From contig JACZZP010000005.1 of NCBI GenBank assembly GCA_015183035.1, positions 496,001 to 560,000 on the forward strand: a stretch of DNA of 64,000 bases. The letters are read 5' to 3'. The DNA comes from Meloidogyne chitwoodi. Taxonomy: Eukaryota > Nematoda > Chromadorea > Rhabditida > Meloidogynidae. Position 1 is the stretch's first letter, and every line of letters begins with the position of its first letter. Shown here one piece after another: positions 28,977-40,680 of this stretch. The translations under genes were made by a program, and so were the position numbers. The notes beneath the pieces were generated by a model, which saw only the letters and a program-made list of their open reading frames with translations, made no database searches and was not told where the DNA came from.

Positions 28977-31004
28977 TTAATAATAATGAATTATAACACA
29001 AGGATCGTCATATACTTGATTTAGTGATATAACAAAACGACCTTCTTTTACTAGATTTTGAATTAAATGAAGTGCTGGTTCTTCTTTTCGTTGATTTGGT
29101 ATTATAGTAAAATGCTGTGGATACGTATTTACACTAATACCTTCTTTTCTTAGATTTTGAATTAACTCATCGCTTTGTTGATATATAATAAAACGACCTC
29201 CATCATGTAGAATTTGATTTATAATATTAAACTCTTTTTTAATTATATTCATACCTATTATAAGTTTCTTTTGAATTTTTTTATTTTGTTTTTCTAGTTT
29301 CTTGAGGTCATTTTTAGTTTTCGTCACAATATCAAGCTTTTCAGTAATTTTTTCTTTCAACTCACTTTGTTCAATTAGGTTGTGCACTGCAAGCATCTCA
29401 AATCTTTCTTTCAGATCGTTTTCGTTGTTCTTCTCCATCTCAAAGGTTTCTTTAGTTTTCTTTAGCTTTAAAAGTTCATATTTAATTTTCTTCATCTCAT
29501 TAAACTCTTCAATTTTGTTCAGCTCCGTAAGATCTTCTCTAATTTTCTTCCACGACTTAATGTCATCTTCAGTTTGTTTATCTTGTTCTTCTATTTTTTT
29601 CTATAATAGTAAAAAAAGTAAATTTGTAAATAAATAGTATTTGATTTTTTAAGAGAGAAAATGATAATAAATGCCTAATAGGAAATGTGACACTTGCGGC
29701 CCGACATTTGAGTAAAAAAAAACTGTCAAGATTAGAAATCTCATCCAGAACCGGGCCCTGACCTTTGATTTTATCAGGCAATAGCACTATATGATTGTTT
29801 TTTTCTCAATTTTTTACTCAAATGTTGGGCCGCAAGTGTCGGGCCCAAAATGGTCAGCCGCAAGTGTCGTCATGTGCAATTAATGTGTATATTAAAGTTT
29901 TAGCTCTACTTCACTTTATGAGTCCCAATCGGACATTATGAGTCCAATGAAAGTTTATGATTCCAAAAGATTTGCCAAGGAATTAGAGTCTCATTTAGTG
30001 ATTACGGGAATTGATCTTGGTCGCATTTCCGGTTAAAAACCTGGATGAAACTTTGACCGGAATTCCCAATTTTCTTCAAAAAACTGAAAAAAGGACCCGG
30101 CAACGTGACCAAAATCATTCCTGTAATCACTAAATGAGACTCTAATTCCTTGACAAATCGTTTTGACTCATAAAGTTTAGATTGGACTCTTAAATTTTGA
30201 TAGGACTCATAAAGTGAATTAGAGCCTAAGTTTTTACTAAAAGTTGATAAGCTGATTCAATTATGTCATAAATTTTAGTCTGATCATTTATCCATTCTAA
30301 TTTATCTTTAATTAGATTAAATCCTTCACGCAACTTGTCATCTTGATTATTAGTATTATGGTATTCATAATTACTTATGTCTATTCCTTTTATAATATCT
30401 AAAAAAATCTTAAGTGAATAATCTAAATCTTTAAATTCTGGGGACAGACACATTAAAAGTTTATGTATTTTTTTAAATCCAATTTTTAAAATTTAAAAAA
30501 TTTTCATTTATCAAAGATTTTTATTTAATAAATTTTCTGTGTATAATTTTTAAATTTAAACTAAATAGTTGATTAAGAAATTTTCTTCAATTTTACAATT
30601 TTAAAACAAAATATACCTAATTGAGATTTAATATTTTTATCATTGTCATAAAAATCTTTAACTGACGGAAGTTCGTTTATTTTACTAATCATTTTTGTAT
30701 TCATTTCATAATTGGCAAAAACATGGTTGGTGATTACGTTTTCAGGTAGAGGTTCAGGAAGTTCCAACTAAATTTTTTATTTAAAATTTTTTTGACAAAT
30801 TTTTTAATTTAAGTATGAGATAGTAAAAATATATAAGTGTTCTCCTGACTGGGTTTCTTAAAAAGGTTGAAAAAATAAATTCCTAAAATTTTAAAGCATT
30901 TAAATTATCTTAAATTTTATTAAAAATAACAGAAAACAAACCGGATCTACTCCAAAGCACAATGCAAATTTAATAAAAATTAAAAATAAATTTAATTTTT
31001 TCAT
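28977..31004 (-). CDS. Secreted family member E, coiled-coil protein
   Basis: Predicted exons are 31004-30942, 30767-30617, 30437-30238 and 29600-28977, giving 345 aa with phases 0/1/0 as in other members. Exon 1 is a signal peptide (MKKLNLFLIFIKFALCFG). Exon 2 starts LELPEPLPENV. Exon 4 (207 aa) begins with a long Lys/Glu-rich heptad region typical of a coiled coil. It then has a repeated unit, GGRFIIYQQSDELIQNLRKEG and a second version ending LVKEGRFVISL. It lacks the Q/N repeats and Arg/Gly tail of F, so the last exon has been replaced or has diverged. Intron 3 holds two foldback elements. It is probably a secreted protein; no known domain. Confidence 0.65.
29689..30226. mobile_element. 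Two foldback elements in intron 3 of member E
   Basis: One spans about 29689-29840, with GACACTTGCGGC and the inverse GCCGCAAGTGTC at its ends. The other spans about 29901-30226, with ACTTCACTTTATGAGTCC and its inverse near 30201-30218. Both are non-coding. The second reaches within about 12 bp of the predicted exon 3 donor. Confidence 0.6.
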
Positions 31005-31760
31005 TTTTCTTTGAGTTTTGACAAATATTTAAGAATATATATCTATAAAATTAGAATATATTAGCATTAATTAGGTAGTTAAATTTTTTTACAAACCACG
31101 AGGTTTTACCTAATTTATATTATTTTTTTATTTAATAGAATTTTTGAGTGTACTTACGTGTTATCCCTAAGCACTTTTGCGGACTTTTTTTTTGCGGACA
31201 AAATTTATTTTTTAAAAGAGAAAATTTGAATAATAAAAAAGTACAGTCTAGACCACGATCTTGTAAGAATTCGATGCCATCTTTTTCAGCTGTTTGCAAA
31301 TCCCAAATTTTCATTATAAATAAAAATATACTAGAAAATGTTATAAAAAATGATAGAATGACTATATAAAAACTAAATTAAAAATAAATAAAATTTAATG
31401 ATATGTATAAATAATAGACTACTTTTTTTATTATTCAAATTTTCTCTTTTAAAAAATAAATTTTGAAGTCCGCAAAAGTGCTTAGGGATAACACGTAAGT
31501 ACTTTTTGAGTTACTCACAAAAATAATTAGGTAATTAAATTAACAGAGAGAAGCCTCTTAAAAGTGACTTTTCTTAGGACTCCTGAATATAAAAAAATTA
31601 AAAAGATAAAATTTAAATGAATAATTCTGATATTTAATAAGCCTTTTTAAGGCTTTAGATACGCACGCTTATGAAGGTCATAGTTAGATTGTTATTCTCT
31701 ACTAAGCATTTAATTTTTAAAAATTCGATTAATCAATTTTATTTTTCTCTAGATCTACTT
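31005..31760 (-). promoter_or_regulatory. Upstream module of member E, split by a MITE
   Basis: The core at 31639-31677 (GATACGCACGCTTATGAAGG) lies about 640 bp before the start. Removing the 353-bp element at 31150-31502 and its duplicated 9 bp gives a distance near 280 bp, as in other members. Confidence 0.5.
31150..31502. mobile_element. Mutator-like MITE, 353 bp, 9-bp target duplication
   Basis: Long terminal inverted repeats start GTACTTACGTGTTATCCC and extend about 90 bp each. They are flanked by TTTTTGAGT at 31141-31149 and 31503-31511. A 9-bp duplication with long inverted ends is typical of Mutator-like elements. The middle holds a short open frame, on the minus strand near 31314-31240, beginning MKIWDLQTAEKDG. 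This resembles part of a WD-repeat and may be a captured gene piece. Confidence 0.7.
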
Positions 31761-33581
31761 TTAATTTTTTTGATATGTAATCGAACGTGTGTTTAATTTC
31801 GAAGTGCATCTATGGTTGATTGGTTAGTGCGTTAGCTTATTTCAATAAATTGGTTTGTGCTAGAATCCACTATTTTAGAAAAGGTGTACGATAATTGCTG
31901 GAAGCTATTTTTCTTTATTTTAAAAATTTTTAAGCAAAATTAAGTATGAACTTTTCGTCTATGCACTAAAAAAATTGTAATTTTTGCAACAGATTTAAAA
32001 ATTAAAAAAAAATTTTTGCCTGCGACGTTAAAAAGAACAAATTTTTAGCAAGTAGGATGTAATAAATGAAAAAATTTTTACCTACGACGCTGAAAATGGT
32101 GAATTTTTGGCAACTAAGGTTCAATAATTTTTCAAAATTTTCGCCTGCAGCACTTAAAAACATAATTTTTGAAAATTTAACGACACGATACTTGTGCTCA
32201 ACCTTGAACAACCCCTTTGAAATACTTTGCTCATCGTAGAAAAATAATCTATTCAAAAAATTTAAGACTTTTCATACATAAAAAATATTCCCCTCCAAAA
32301 CCTTTTAGTTTTGACCGTTTTGAAAATTTTAAGTGATTTGACCATTTTGAGAAAAACGGATATATCCGCGGATACCCGAGGAGATATAGCAAATTTGGAC
32401 GCGGATATAAAACGGATACAGATACCGAAATTCGTGTCCGTGCACACGCCTGGTCTGAAATGACTTTTTCTTAAGATCTCTGAAGTTTTAAAAGGAATTA
32501 AAAAAATGAATAATTCAGTCATTTACTAATGCCTTTTTAAAGACTTTAGATACGCACGCTTCTGAGGGCTTATAGTTAAATTTTCTTATCTGTCAAGTAT
32601 TTTAATTTTTAAAAATTTGATTACTAAATTTTATTTTTCTCTAGCTCTACACTTAATTTTTTATATAGTACAACTCGAGCGTATATTTGATTTCGAAATC
32701 TAAAAGGGTATTAGACGCGAGCATTGACTTTCCTGGGTTCATAGATTTTTATATTGTTGATTTTATTTATTTAATTTTTAAATTAACAATTCTGACATGG
32801 GTCATATTGGCGCAGTAATATAATATGGAAAAAACTTGAAATTTTCAACCATAGTTGATTATAATAACATTAAAGGAACTATTCTCGACAAGATGAATCA
32901 AATTAGCTATCATTTGCCTAAATAAAAATATTTACCCTTAATTCGACTTTTTCGAAGGATCTGAGATTAGAAAATCTAACCTCAGATTCGAGCTCAGTGT
33001 ATTTGAAAACTTGTTAAATATTTAAGAAAAGGAAAAAGACAGACTTTTTCGATTTTTTGGGGACAAATGAAAGTAAACTTGAAAATTATTTAATAATAAC
33101 ATTTACTATAAAAGAATTAATTAAATTTTTAGGGTTATACATAGTTAGACAATTTTAACAAATTTCTTAAATTTAATTACGTAATATTTCAAAGTTTTTT
33201 TTCATTTATATGTATAACACAAATTCCAAAATATTTTAAAAATTATTTTATATTTTTAATTATTTTTTTTAATTTTAATTAATAAAAAGACTGCGCCGAA
33301 AAAGTAATATATGAATTTATTCTTGACTTTACTTGCCCTTTATATTCACGTGTTAACTAAAATGGCCTATTTACTATACATCCACTCGTTCGATCTAAGT
33401 TAGAGAACAAGAACATTTCCGGCAAAAAAAAAAATTAAAAATCAATTAAAAATTTAAAATAATTGCTAAAATTAAGAAATATAACCTAGAAATTATTTAA
33501 TAAAAATAATAAAACATGTTTTTATTCAAGAAATCACGCAACTAAAGATTTTAACAGTTAATTTCTTTCAGATTAATTAAT
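31761..33581. other. Repeat-rich gap with a second orphan family module
   Basis: 31800-31880 resembles a degenerate tRNA (TGGTTGATTGGTTAGTGCG, then GGTTTGTGCTAGAATCC). 32010-32200 has loosely repeated GCCTGCGACG...AAAAATTTTT units. 32350-32450 is a GGATATATCCGCGGATA foldback. 32529-32569 is a family core with the GGGTCATATTGGCGCAG box near 32798 and the far box ACTGCGCCGAAAAAG near 33291, but no signal-peptide exon lies beside it. No gene seen. Confidence 0.5.
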
Positions 33582-34198
33582 TTATTTTTTAGGTTCTCCA
33601 TATTTTGATTTTAATAATTCCATCTTTTCACCAGATCCAAGCATTTTATGAGCTGGACAGAACCACATAGGCCCATAATGTCGATAGAGAATATGATCAA
33701 ATGAACACGAACCTTGATTTAACTGAGCATCACAGATTCCACAACGAAAACATTCTTTGTGAACTTTTAAAAAAATAAATTTTTAAAAGTTTAACCCTAC
33801 ACAAACTCAAAACATTCCCTGAAAAATCCCCTATAGATTTTTAAATTTCATTTTCTACTTTTTTGATTGCTGATATCAGTTAAAAAATTGTCAAGTAACA
33901 AAAAATAGTATAGAATATGAAGAGAGACAAAACGAGAAAATCTATCTTTATTTTCCATACTATTTTTTTATTAGACGTTAATTGACATTTTTTTAATTTT
34001 TAGTCACGGCATAATTTAATATATCCAACCTTTTATTTAAAAATGTTAGAGAAAGAGAAGAGAGAAAGAGAAGAGGATTACTCTAACAATTCTTTTACAC
34101 TTACCAATATGTCTTTCTAGTGCAACTTTTTGATCAAAAGTATTAACTTCATTATTACAAATTGAACATAAAATCTTTTTTGTTGGTGGTGGAAACAT
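33582..34198 (-). CDS. Single LIM-domain protein
   Basis: Two exons, 34198-34105 and 33763-33582, give 91 aa. The zinc ligands follow the LIM order: Cys11, Cys14, His33, Cys36, Cys39, Cys42, a later Cys67 and His70, forming two zinc fingers. The HKECFRCGIC segment and the C-terminal LKSKYGEP resemble LIM domains of the EPLIN/actin-binding kind more than CRIP proteins. The likely role is protein binding in the cytoskeleton or nucleus. It is small but complete; further exons upstream cannot be excluded. The intron is about 340 bp with good GTAAGT and TTAAAAG sites. Confidence 0.7.
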
Positions 34199-34472
34199 TT
34201 TAAAAAATTAAAATAAATATTTACAAAATAAATTTTAGTCTTTTAAAAAATAAAAATAATTTTGACCTTAAATTGATTGAAAAAAAGATGGGAATTTTTT
34301 AACGCCTACTCAATACCCCCAAATAATTATTTTTATTGAACAGATGTTTCCTTTGATTGTTTTTTAAAGAAAAAAGACTAAAAATAAAACAACAAAAATA
34401 TTTTTAGAAAAAAAAAGAATTAAAAAGTAAAATTAAATTTACAGTCCTAATACATCAATGAAAAGGGTGGCA

Positions 34473-35951
34473 CGACTTTTCGTCAACGGACTTTACGTCA
34501 ACGGACCTTCCGTCAATACTTTTCGTCAATGGACTTTATGTCAACGGACTTTTCGTCAATGAACAAATATTTTTTAAAAAATTAAAGAAAATAATATTAA
34601 TTAAAAAGAGGGTAGGGGATGATTCAGTCGGCCGATTCAGAGTAGCAGGTTGTTTTTGGTCATAACTTTTTTATTTCTTAACCGATCTGAATAGTTCTTT
34701 TATTAATCGAAAGCATCCGATAAGCGGATAAAGTTATCTAATTTGACCGATCCAATCAGATCACTCAACAAAAAGTAATAGCGTGATAAGTGGAAAATTT
34801 TGATTTTCGTGTTTTTCGGGCGTAACTTTTTCTAAAATCAACTGATCTGATCGGTCCAATTGATGAAAAGACTCCACTTTTGGAGCTCTTTCGAATGATA
34901 TAAAAATTATTTGAAAAAGTTTAAAATGAAAAAAGTTATACGAGCTACTCTGAATCAGCCGACTCTGAATCGTCCTTTACCGTTAAAAAGAAGCATAACT
35001 GGACTGACCTCCCTAGAAATCACCACCAATAAGATCAACACGCAATTTAAGTTACCATAACCACTCCATTACTAATTACAATAACTAAATACATACTATA
35101 ACTAATATACAGGGTGCGGCAAATTGGGAGCGGGTTTTATTTTTTGAATAACTTTTTTCAAATTTAATAAAAATCGATAATTCTTTTTTTATTGGATTCA
35201 GAACTCCTTGAGAATTTTTTTGATACCAAATTCAGCTAAAAAAACTTATTTCAAACCGTAGTGGGAAAAGATTCATTTGGAGCAGCCGCGGTAATCACCT
35301 AAATGAGCGTTTTTCAAAAATTTATAACTTTGTCTAAATTTGTCCAATTGAGCTAATTTTTATCTCATTCAACTCAGTTCGAAGAGCTCTTTCGAAAGAG
35401 CTATCATATTCATATTTTAATTTTTCACCTCAAAAAATTAGCAAATTCCTTTTTTTGGTTTTCGACTTTCTAAGACCTGTATCTCGGCTCGTAGGCATTC
35501 GTATGATTTCAAAAAAACATAGTTTAACGCATTTCGAAGAGCTCTTTCGAATGACACCTCATTTGACCCGATTGAATCAAACAAACAAAAAATTCCCATA
35601 CTTAAAGAGTACCAAAAATTTTTTATAAAAGTTAAGTATAGATTTTTTCTAAAAAGTTTATTAGCTGAATTTGGTATCAAAAAATTACTCAAAGAGTTTA
35701 GAATAAAATAAAAAAAGAATTATCGATTTTTATTAAATTTGAAAAAAGTTATTCAAAAAATAAAACCCGCTCCCAATTTGCCGCACCCTGTAAGTATATT
35801 TTACAATAAACTGTAACATTTAAAACGAAATTCTCGTTTAACTTTTTTAAAAAATATTTGTTCATTGACGAAAAGTCCGTTGACATAAAGTCCATTGACT
35901 AAAAGTATTGACGGATGGTCCGTTGACGTAAAGTCCATTGACGAAAAGTCG
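34473..35951. mobile_element. Nested foldback elements (three levels)
   Basis: The outer element has ends CGACTTTTCGTCAACGGAC and its inverse near 35933-35951, each about 100 bp and built of GTCAACGGACTTTT-like repeats. Inside are two separate elements. About 34612-34982 has GATTCAGTCGGCCGATTCAG ends. 35110-35790 has CAGGGTGCGGCAAATTGGGA ends and a TA flank on both sides, as in Tc1/mariner-type MITEs. No transposase is present. Confidence 0.7.
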
Positions 35952-36125
35952 GGGAGCCATGAAAAGTCAAAAAAGAAGATAAATTCGAATTAAATAAATT
36001 TATTTAATTTAGGTACATATACCCTATTTATTCACAAGTAAATATTTTACATTCTTAAATGATTTGAAGAATTAAATATTTTTTGAGAATAAATAGGGTT
36101 TAATTTCAAGAATAACAAAAATATC

Positions 36126-36464
36126 GGGACGAGTCAACTGAACGCCAAAAATTATAAAAAATTAAAAATTAGTTTATTTTAGATGTTTATGATACCATTG
36201 GATAGAGCAGAAAATATGCTACAAGATATCCAAAAAATTAAAATTTTTGAAAAATTTGAAAAAAAGTTATAGTCAAAAAACCTCCATAAATTTTTTGAAA
36301 ATTTGTAGTTTTTTGACTTTAACTTTTTTTAAAATTTTTCAAAAATTCTGATTTTTTGTTAACTTGTAGCTCATCTTTTGCTCTATCAAATGATACTATT
36401 ATCACCTAAAATAAACTAATTTTTAATTTTTTATAATTGCTGAAACTCAGTTGACCCTTATCCC
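36126..36464. mobile_element. Foldback element with GTCAACTGA ends
   Basis: The ends carry GAGTCAACTGA and its inverse, and long AT-rich arms pair (AAATTATAAAAAATTAAAAA...). The interior GATACCATTGGATAGAGCA recurs near 44135 in another foldback (about 44107-44353). Non-coding. Confidence 0.55.
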
Positions 36465-36675
36465 AAAAACAGAAATATTTAATAAATAAAAAATTTATTT
36501 ATTGTTAATTTTATCTTTTTTAAATATTTTAAATATTTATTTTTTATTTTTATTTTTTTTTAGTTATTAAATAAATTTTAATTTATTTTTATTAGTTATT
36601 CAATAAATAAATATATTTTTCAATGATGCTAATATGAATAAAAAAATATATTAAAAAAAGTTTATTTTATTTAAA

Positions 36676-38313
36676 TTAGGGTTGAGCGGGATCGGGATCC
36701 CGACCAACAATCGGGATCGGGATTTTTAAAATTCAATCCCGATCCCGATCACGATCCCGAGTCGGGATCGGGATTGGCTAAAGTCGGGATCGGGATTTCG
36801 CATTTTTTATTCGATACCGATCCCGGCCCGGGATCGGGATTGAAAATCGGGATCGGGATTTTTCAAAAAATAACCAAAAATTCTCTTTTTCAGCGCTGCA
36901 GGCGAAAATTTTAAGGATTTTTATAATTCTGTTGCTAAAAATTCATATTTTTTAGTATCATTGGCGAAAATTTTGAAAATTTTCTACAACCCTGTTAAAA
37001 AATATTGTTATTTAGCGCCGCAGGCAAAAAATTATTCCACATTAGTTGAAAAAATTCAACTTTTTTGGTGCCGCAGGCGAAAAATTTTGAATAATTAATC
37101 AACATTAGTTGCCTAAATTCGCTTTTTTTGTGCGCAGAAGAAAATTCAAGGACTTTTAATTTATTTAAAACGTTGCAAAACGAGCGAAAAATAAAGTTCA
37201 ACGGTAATTAATGTACACAAAATTCGGCACTATATGAAAGGAAGTCCCTCATCCAATTTTTTCTATATTCTTAAAAAATGGGTAATTTTTATATGTCATT
37301 CGAAAGAGCTCTTCGAGCTGAGTCGTTGACATATAAACTAGTCCACGGAAACAACTTTGGGCCGAGTTACAGCTCACCGAAAATTGAAAAACCATAGGGG
37401 GGGGACCAACCTCATTTTTGGGCTGAAAAATTCGAAAATGAGTATGATAGCTCATTCGAAATAGATCTTCAAGACCTATCGAATGAAACCAAAATCAGTT
37501 TGATTGAACAATTATTAACAAGTTATGACGGATCGAAAGTTGCTTGAAACACGCCAAACTTGGAACTATTGGGAGTGTTTTATGACTTCTTCGTTTGGGC
37601 GCCCATCTCTGGTTGGCTTTTTGGTACATGCGTTAATCTACAGCTATAATTACAACAAAATAATTAATTCAGTGAAAATAATTTAGGAGCAGCCGCGGTA
37701 ATCACTTAGAAAAGCTTGGTCCCCCTATGGTTTTTCAATTTTCGGTGAGCTGTAACTCGGCCCAAAGTTGTTTCCGTGGACTAGTTTATATGTCAACGAC
37801 TCAGCTCGAAGAGCTCTTTCGAATGACATATAAAAATTAGCCATTTTTTAAGAATATAGAAAAAATTGGATGGGGGACTTCCTTTCATATAGAGCCCAAA
37901 ATTCTTTATCCATCCGTAGGAATCGAACCAAAACCTATTTAACGAAGTAGACTATGCTACTAACCACTCAACCACATTCGCACTTAGATAGAAATCAATT
38001 AAATTATTGATAAATTCTTCACTTTAATAATTTACGTTCTTCTCCCGTGCAAGGGAGTCAATGAAGATAAGGAGAATGAAAAAACAAAAAATATATAAAA
38101 TTTCATTTTAATATTTTTATAAAAAATCGGGATCGGGATTTTGGAGCTAATCCCGATCCCGATACCGATCCCGACACGGGATCGGGATCAGCAAAAACCG
38201 GTATCGGGATAATCTCTCGGGATCGGGATTAGCAAAAATCGGGATCGGGATTCAGAAAAGTCGGGATAATCCCGACCGATCCCGACCGGGATCCCGATCC
38301 CGCTCAACCCTAA
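36676..38313. mobile_element. Large foldback element with GGGATCGGGAT repeats and a nested element
   Basis: The ends AGGGTTGAGCGGGATCGGG and its inverse (38294-38312) frame 1.6 kb. Both ends are built of GATCGGGAT repeats. Inside, 37231-37891 is a second inverted repeat with arms of about 180 bp, starting TATATGAAAGGAAGTCC. 36890-37150 has diverged GCCGCAGGCGAAAA repeats. A tRNA-like stretch at about 37905-37985 (minus strand, TGGTTGAGTGGTTAGTAGC and GGTTCGATTCC) lies between the nested arm and the outer end. Confidence 0.65.
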
Positions 38314-40680
38314 TTTAAATACATTAAAAAGTTTATTTAATATTTATTTATTTTAAATTAAATAAAGCTTACAAAAGTTAAAAAATATTTTTTTTTGTTT
38401 TATACAAAATTACCTAACAAACAATATTTAAAAATAAAAGAAAACGTTCACTGAATATTTAACAAAAATGATAAAAAGTCAATAAATAAATAAAAATGTA
38501 ATTGAAAATTTTTTTTTATTTTTTTGTTTGTACAGCAGTAATTGTACAGCAGTAAAAATAAATAAATATTTTTATTTTTTTTAGCTTTAAATTAATTTAA
38601 ATTAATTTATTTTAATTAAATAAATATAATTTCCAAAAATATTTTTTTTTTTTAATTAACCAGGTGTCCAAAAAAATTTTATTTTACCCAATTTATTATT
38701 TAATAGGTAGACTATATAAACCTTCTATTTTTTTAGTTTTTATTAATATATTTAATTTATACAAAATTATTGGTTGATTTTAAAATAAAAACATAAATAA
38801 ATAAATAAAATATTAAATCTCTATTTTGAACTTTTTTTGTTTAAATATTTAATTTATTTAAAATTAATTTTTTGGAACAAAACTTAGTGTCCAAATATTA
38901 TCAAATAATTTAGGAAATAAAAAAATAAAAAAATTTTGTCCCCAATTTTTTTTATCTATTCATATAAATCTTTTTTAATTATTTTTTTATTAAAAAAAAT
39001 ATTATTTATGTCTATAATATTTCTTTTTATTTGGCCATCGATTAACAAATAAAAAAAATTTTTTATTTATTTTATTTATTTTTTTTAAATTATTCAAAAT
39101 ATGGACAGAAAATTTTTTTAATTATTTAAACTCTTTTTTCTCTTTTTTTACTTTAAAATGATTAACATAAAATATTTTTTAATTTTTTTAAAATTATTTT
39201 TTATAAATTAATTTAAATTAAATTAAAAAATTTATTTTAGAAAAAAGGTCGTTTCGGTGCGAGGTTTTCTCTCTTTTTTTAAAATTAAAAAATAATAATT
39301 TTATTATTTTTTAATTTTAAAAATATTATAAAATAATTTAATTTACACAATTTTTAGTAAAATAATTTATCTAAAATAATTAATTAATTTTTTTACAATT
39401 TCTTTTTTATTTATCTTTTATTAAAAATTCAAAATATTTGTTTAATTTATTTAATTTTTTTTTAATTTTTTTAATAATTTCGATTTATTTCAAATATTAT
39501 TATTTTTTTAAATTTTCATTTTTCAAAAAAATCTTTAAATTGTTTGGCCAAATTTTTTTTTATTTTTTTTTAATTTCTTAAAAAAAGTTGCTAATTCAGA
39601 TAACCATTTTATTTTAATTTAATAAAATATTTTTTTTTTTTAATTGTATTTATTAATTATGAAATAATTTATTTAAATAATGCAAAAATATTAATATTGA
39701 GAAATTAAAAAAAAATATTAAATTAAAAAAAAATTAAAAAAGTACAAAAATATATTTGATGATTAGACGAGACATTTAAATAGATAAGTATATTTAAAAT
39801 AAAAAATTTTATAATCTTTATATATTGGCTAGTCCTTATAAAACTAGTTCAATTTAATCATCTGTTCGTCTCCGTTGGATTATTTTTTTTTTAATTAATT
39901 AAAAGATGATACCCCCTACTTCTTGTCGTCCCCAAAACAATTTATAATCTCTCCGCTTCCTCGGTTTATATATTTTTTGTCCCAATTCCCCGTTAAACCC
40001 TCCCCCCGTCCTAAGGGGACGAACTCTACATTTTAGTTTTATAAATTAAATATAAATTTATTTTTCGTAAAGGTCGTTTCAGTGCGAGGTTTTCCACGCT
40101 TTTTAAATTAAAAAAAAATATTTATAAATTAAAAAACGAAATAATATTCCGAACTCTTTTTCTCTTTTTTTTAGATAATTTATTTAAATGTTGAATCATA
40201 CCCCCATCATATTATGAAAACAAAAAATTTAATGTGATGCTGATAATAAATATAATCCTTTTATTTTTTATTTTTTAAATTATTCTTTTTTTATTTTAAA
40301 ATTTTACTTTATTAATTTGAAAAATTTATTTTCCAATATTTAAATATCTTTTTTAATTAAAAAAAAAATTTTTTGTTAAATTAAAAAATTTTTTTTATTT
40401 TTTAAATGAAAATGATACACAAAAAATTTAAAATGTCCAAAAAAATTTTAGTTTAACCCAAAACTTGAATTGAGGAATTTTAGAGAACAATTAACTACCC
40501 AATACTGACACTTATGCCCTAAACTTCCTTAGAAATACCTTGATTTCTAAGAGGATAAAATAATTAGCAACTAACTTGATTAAAAACTCATAAATTTAAT
40601 AAAATAAATTAAATTAAATTAATATATATTTTTTTAATTTTTTAGATTTAAATAAAAATTAATAAATTTAAAAAAATAAA
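38314..40680. other. Extremely AT-rich gap, no gene seen
   Basis: Long A and T runs with stops in all frames. Two copies of GGTCGTTTC(G/A)GTGCGAGG occur near 39247 and 40074. A short C-rich patch lies at 39985-40020. Presumably it includes the upstream region of the glycosyltransferase gene. Confidence 0.5.

Noticed and set aside
37905..37985. Functional tRNA on the minus strand
   Set aside because: The A- and B-box-like parts are recognisable but the acceptor, T and anticodon stems do not pair.
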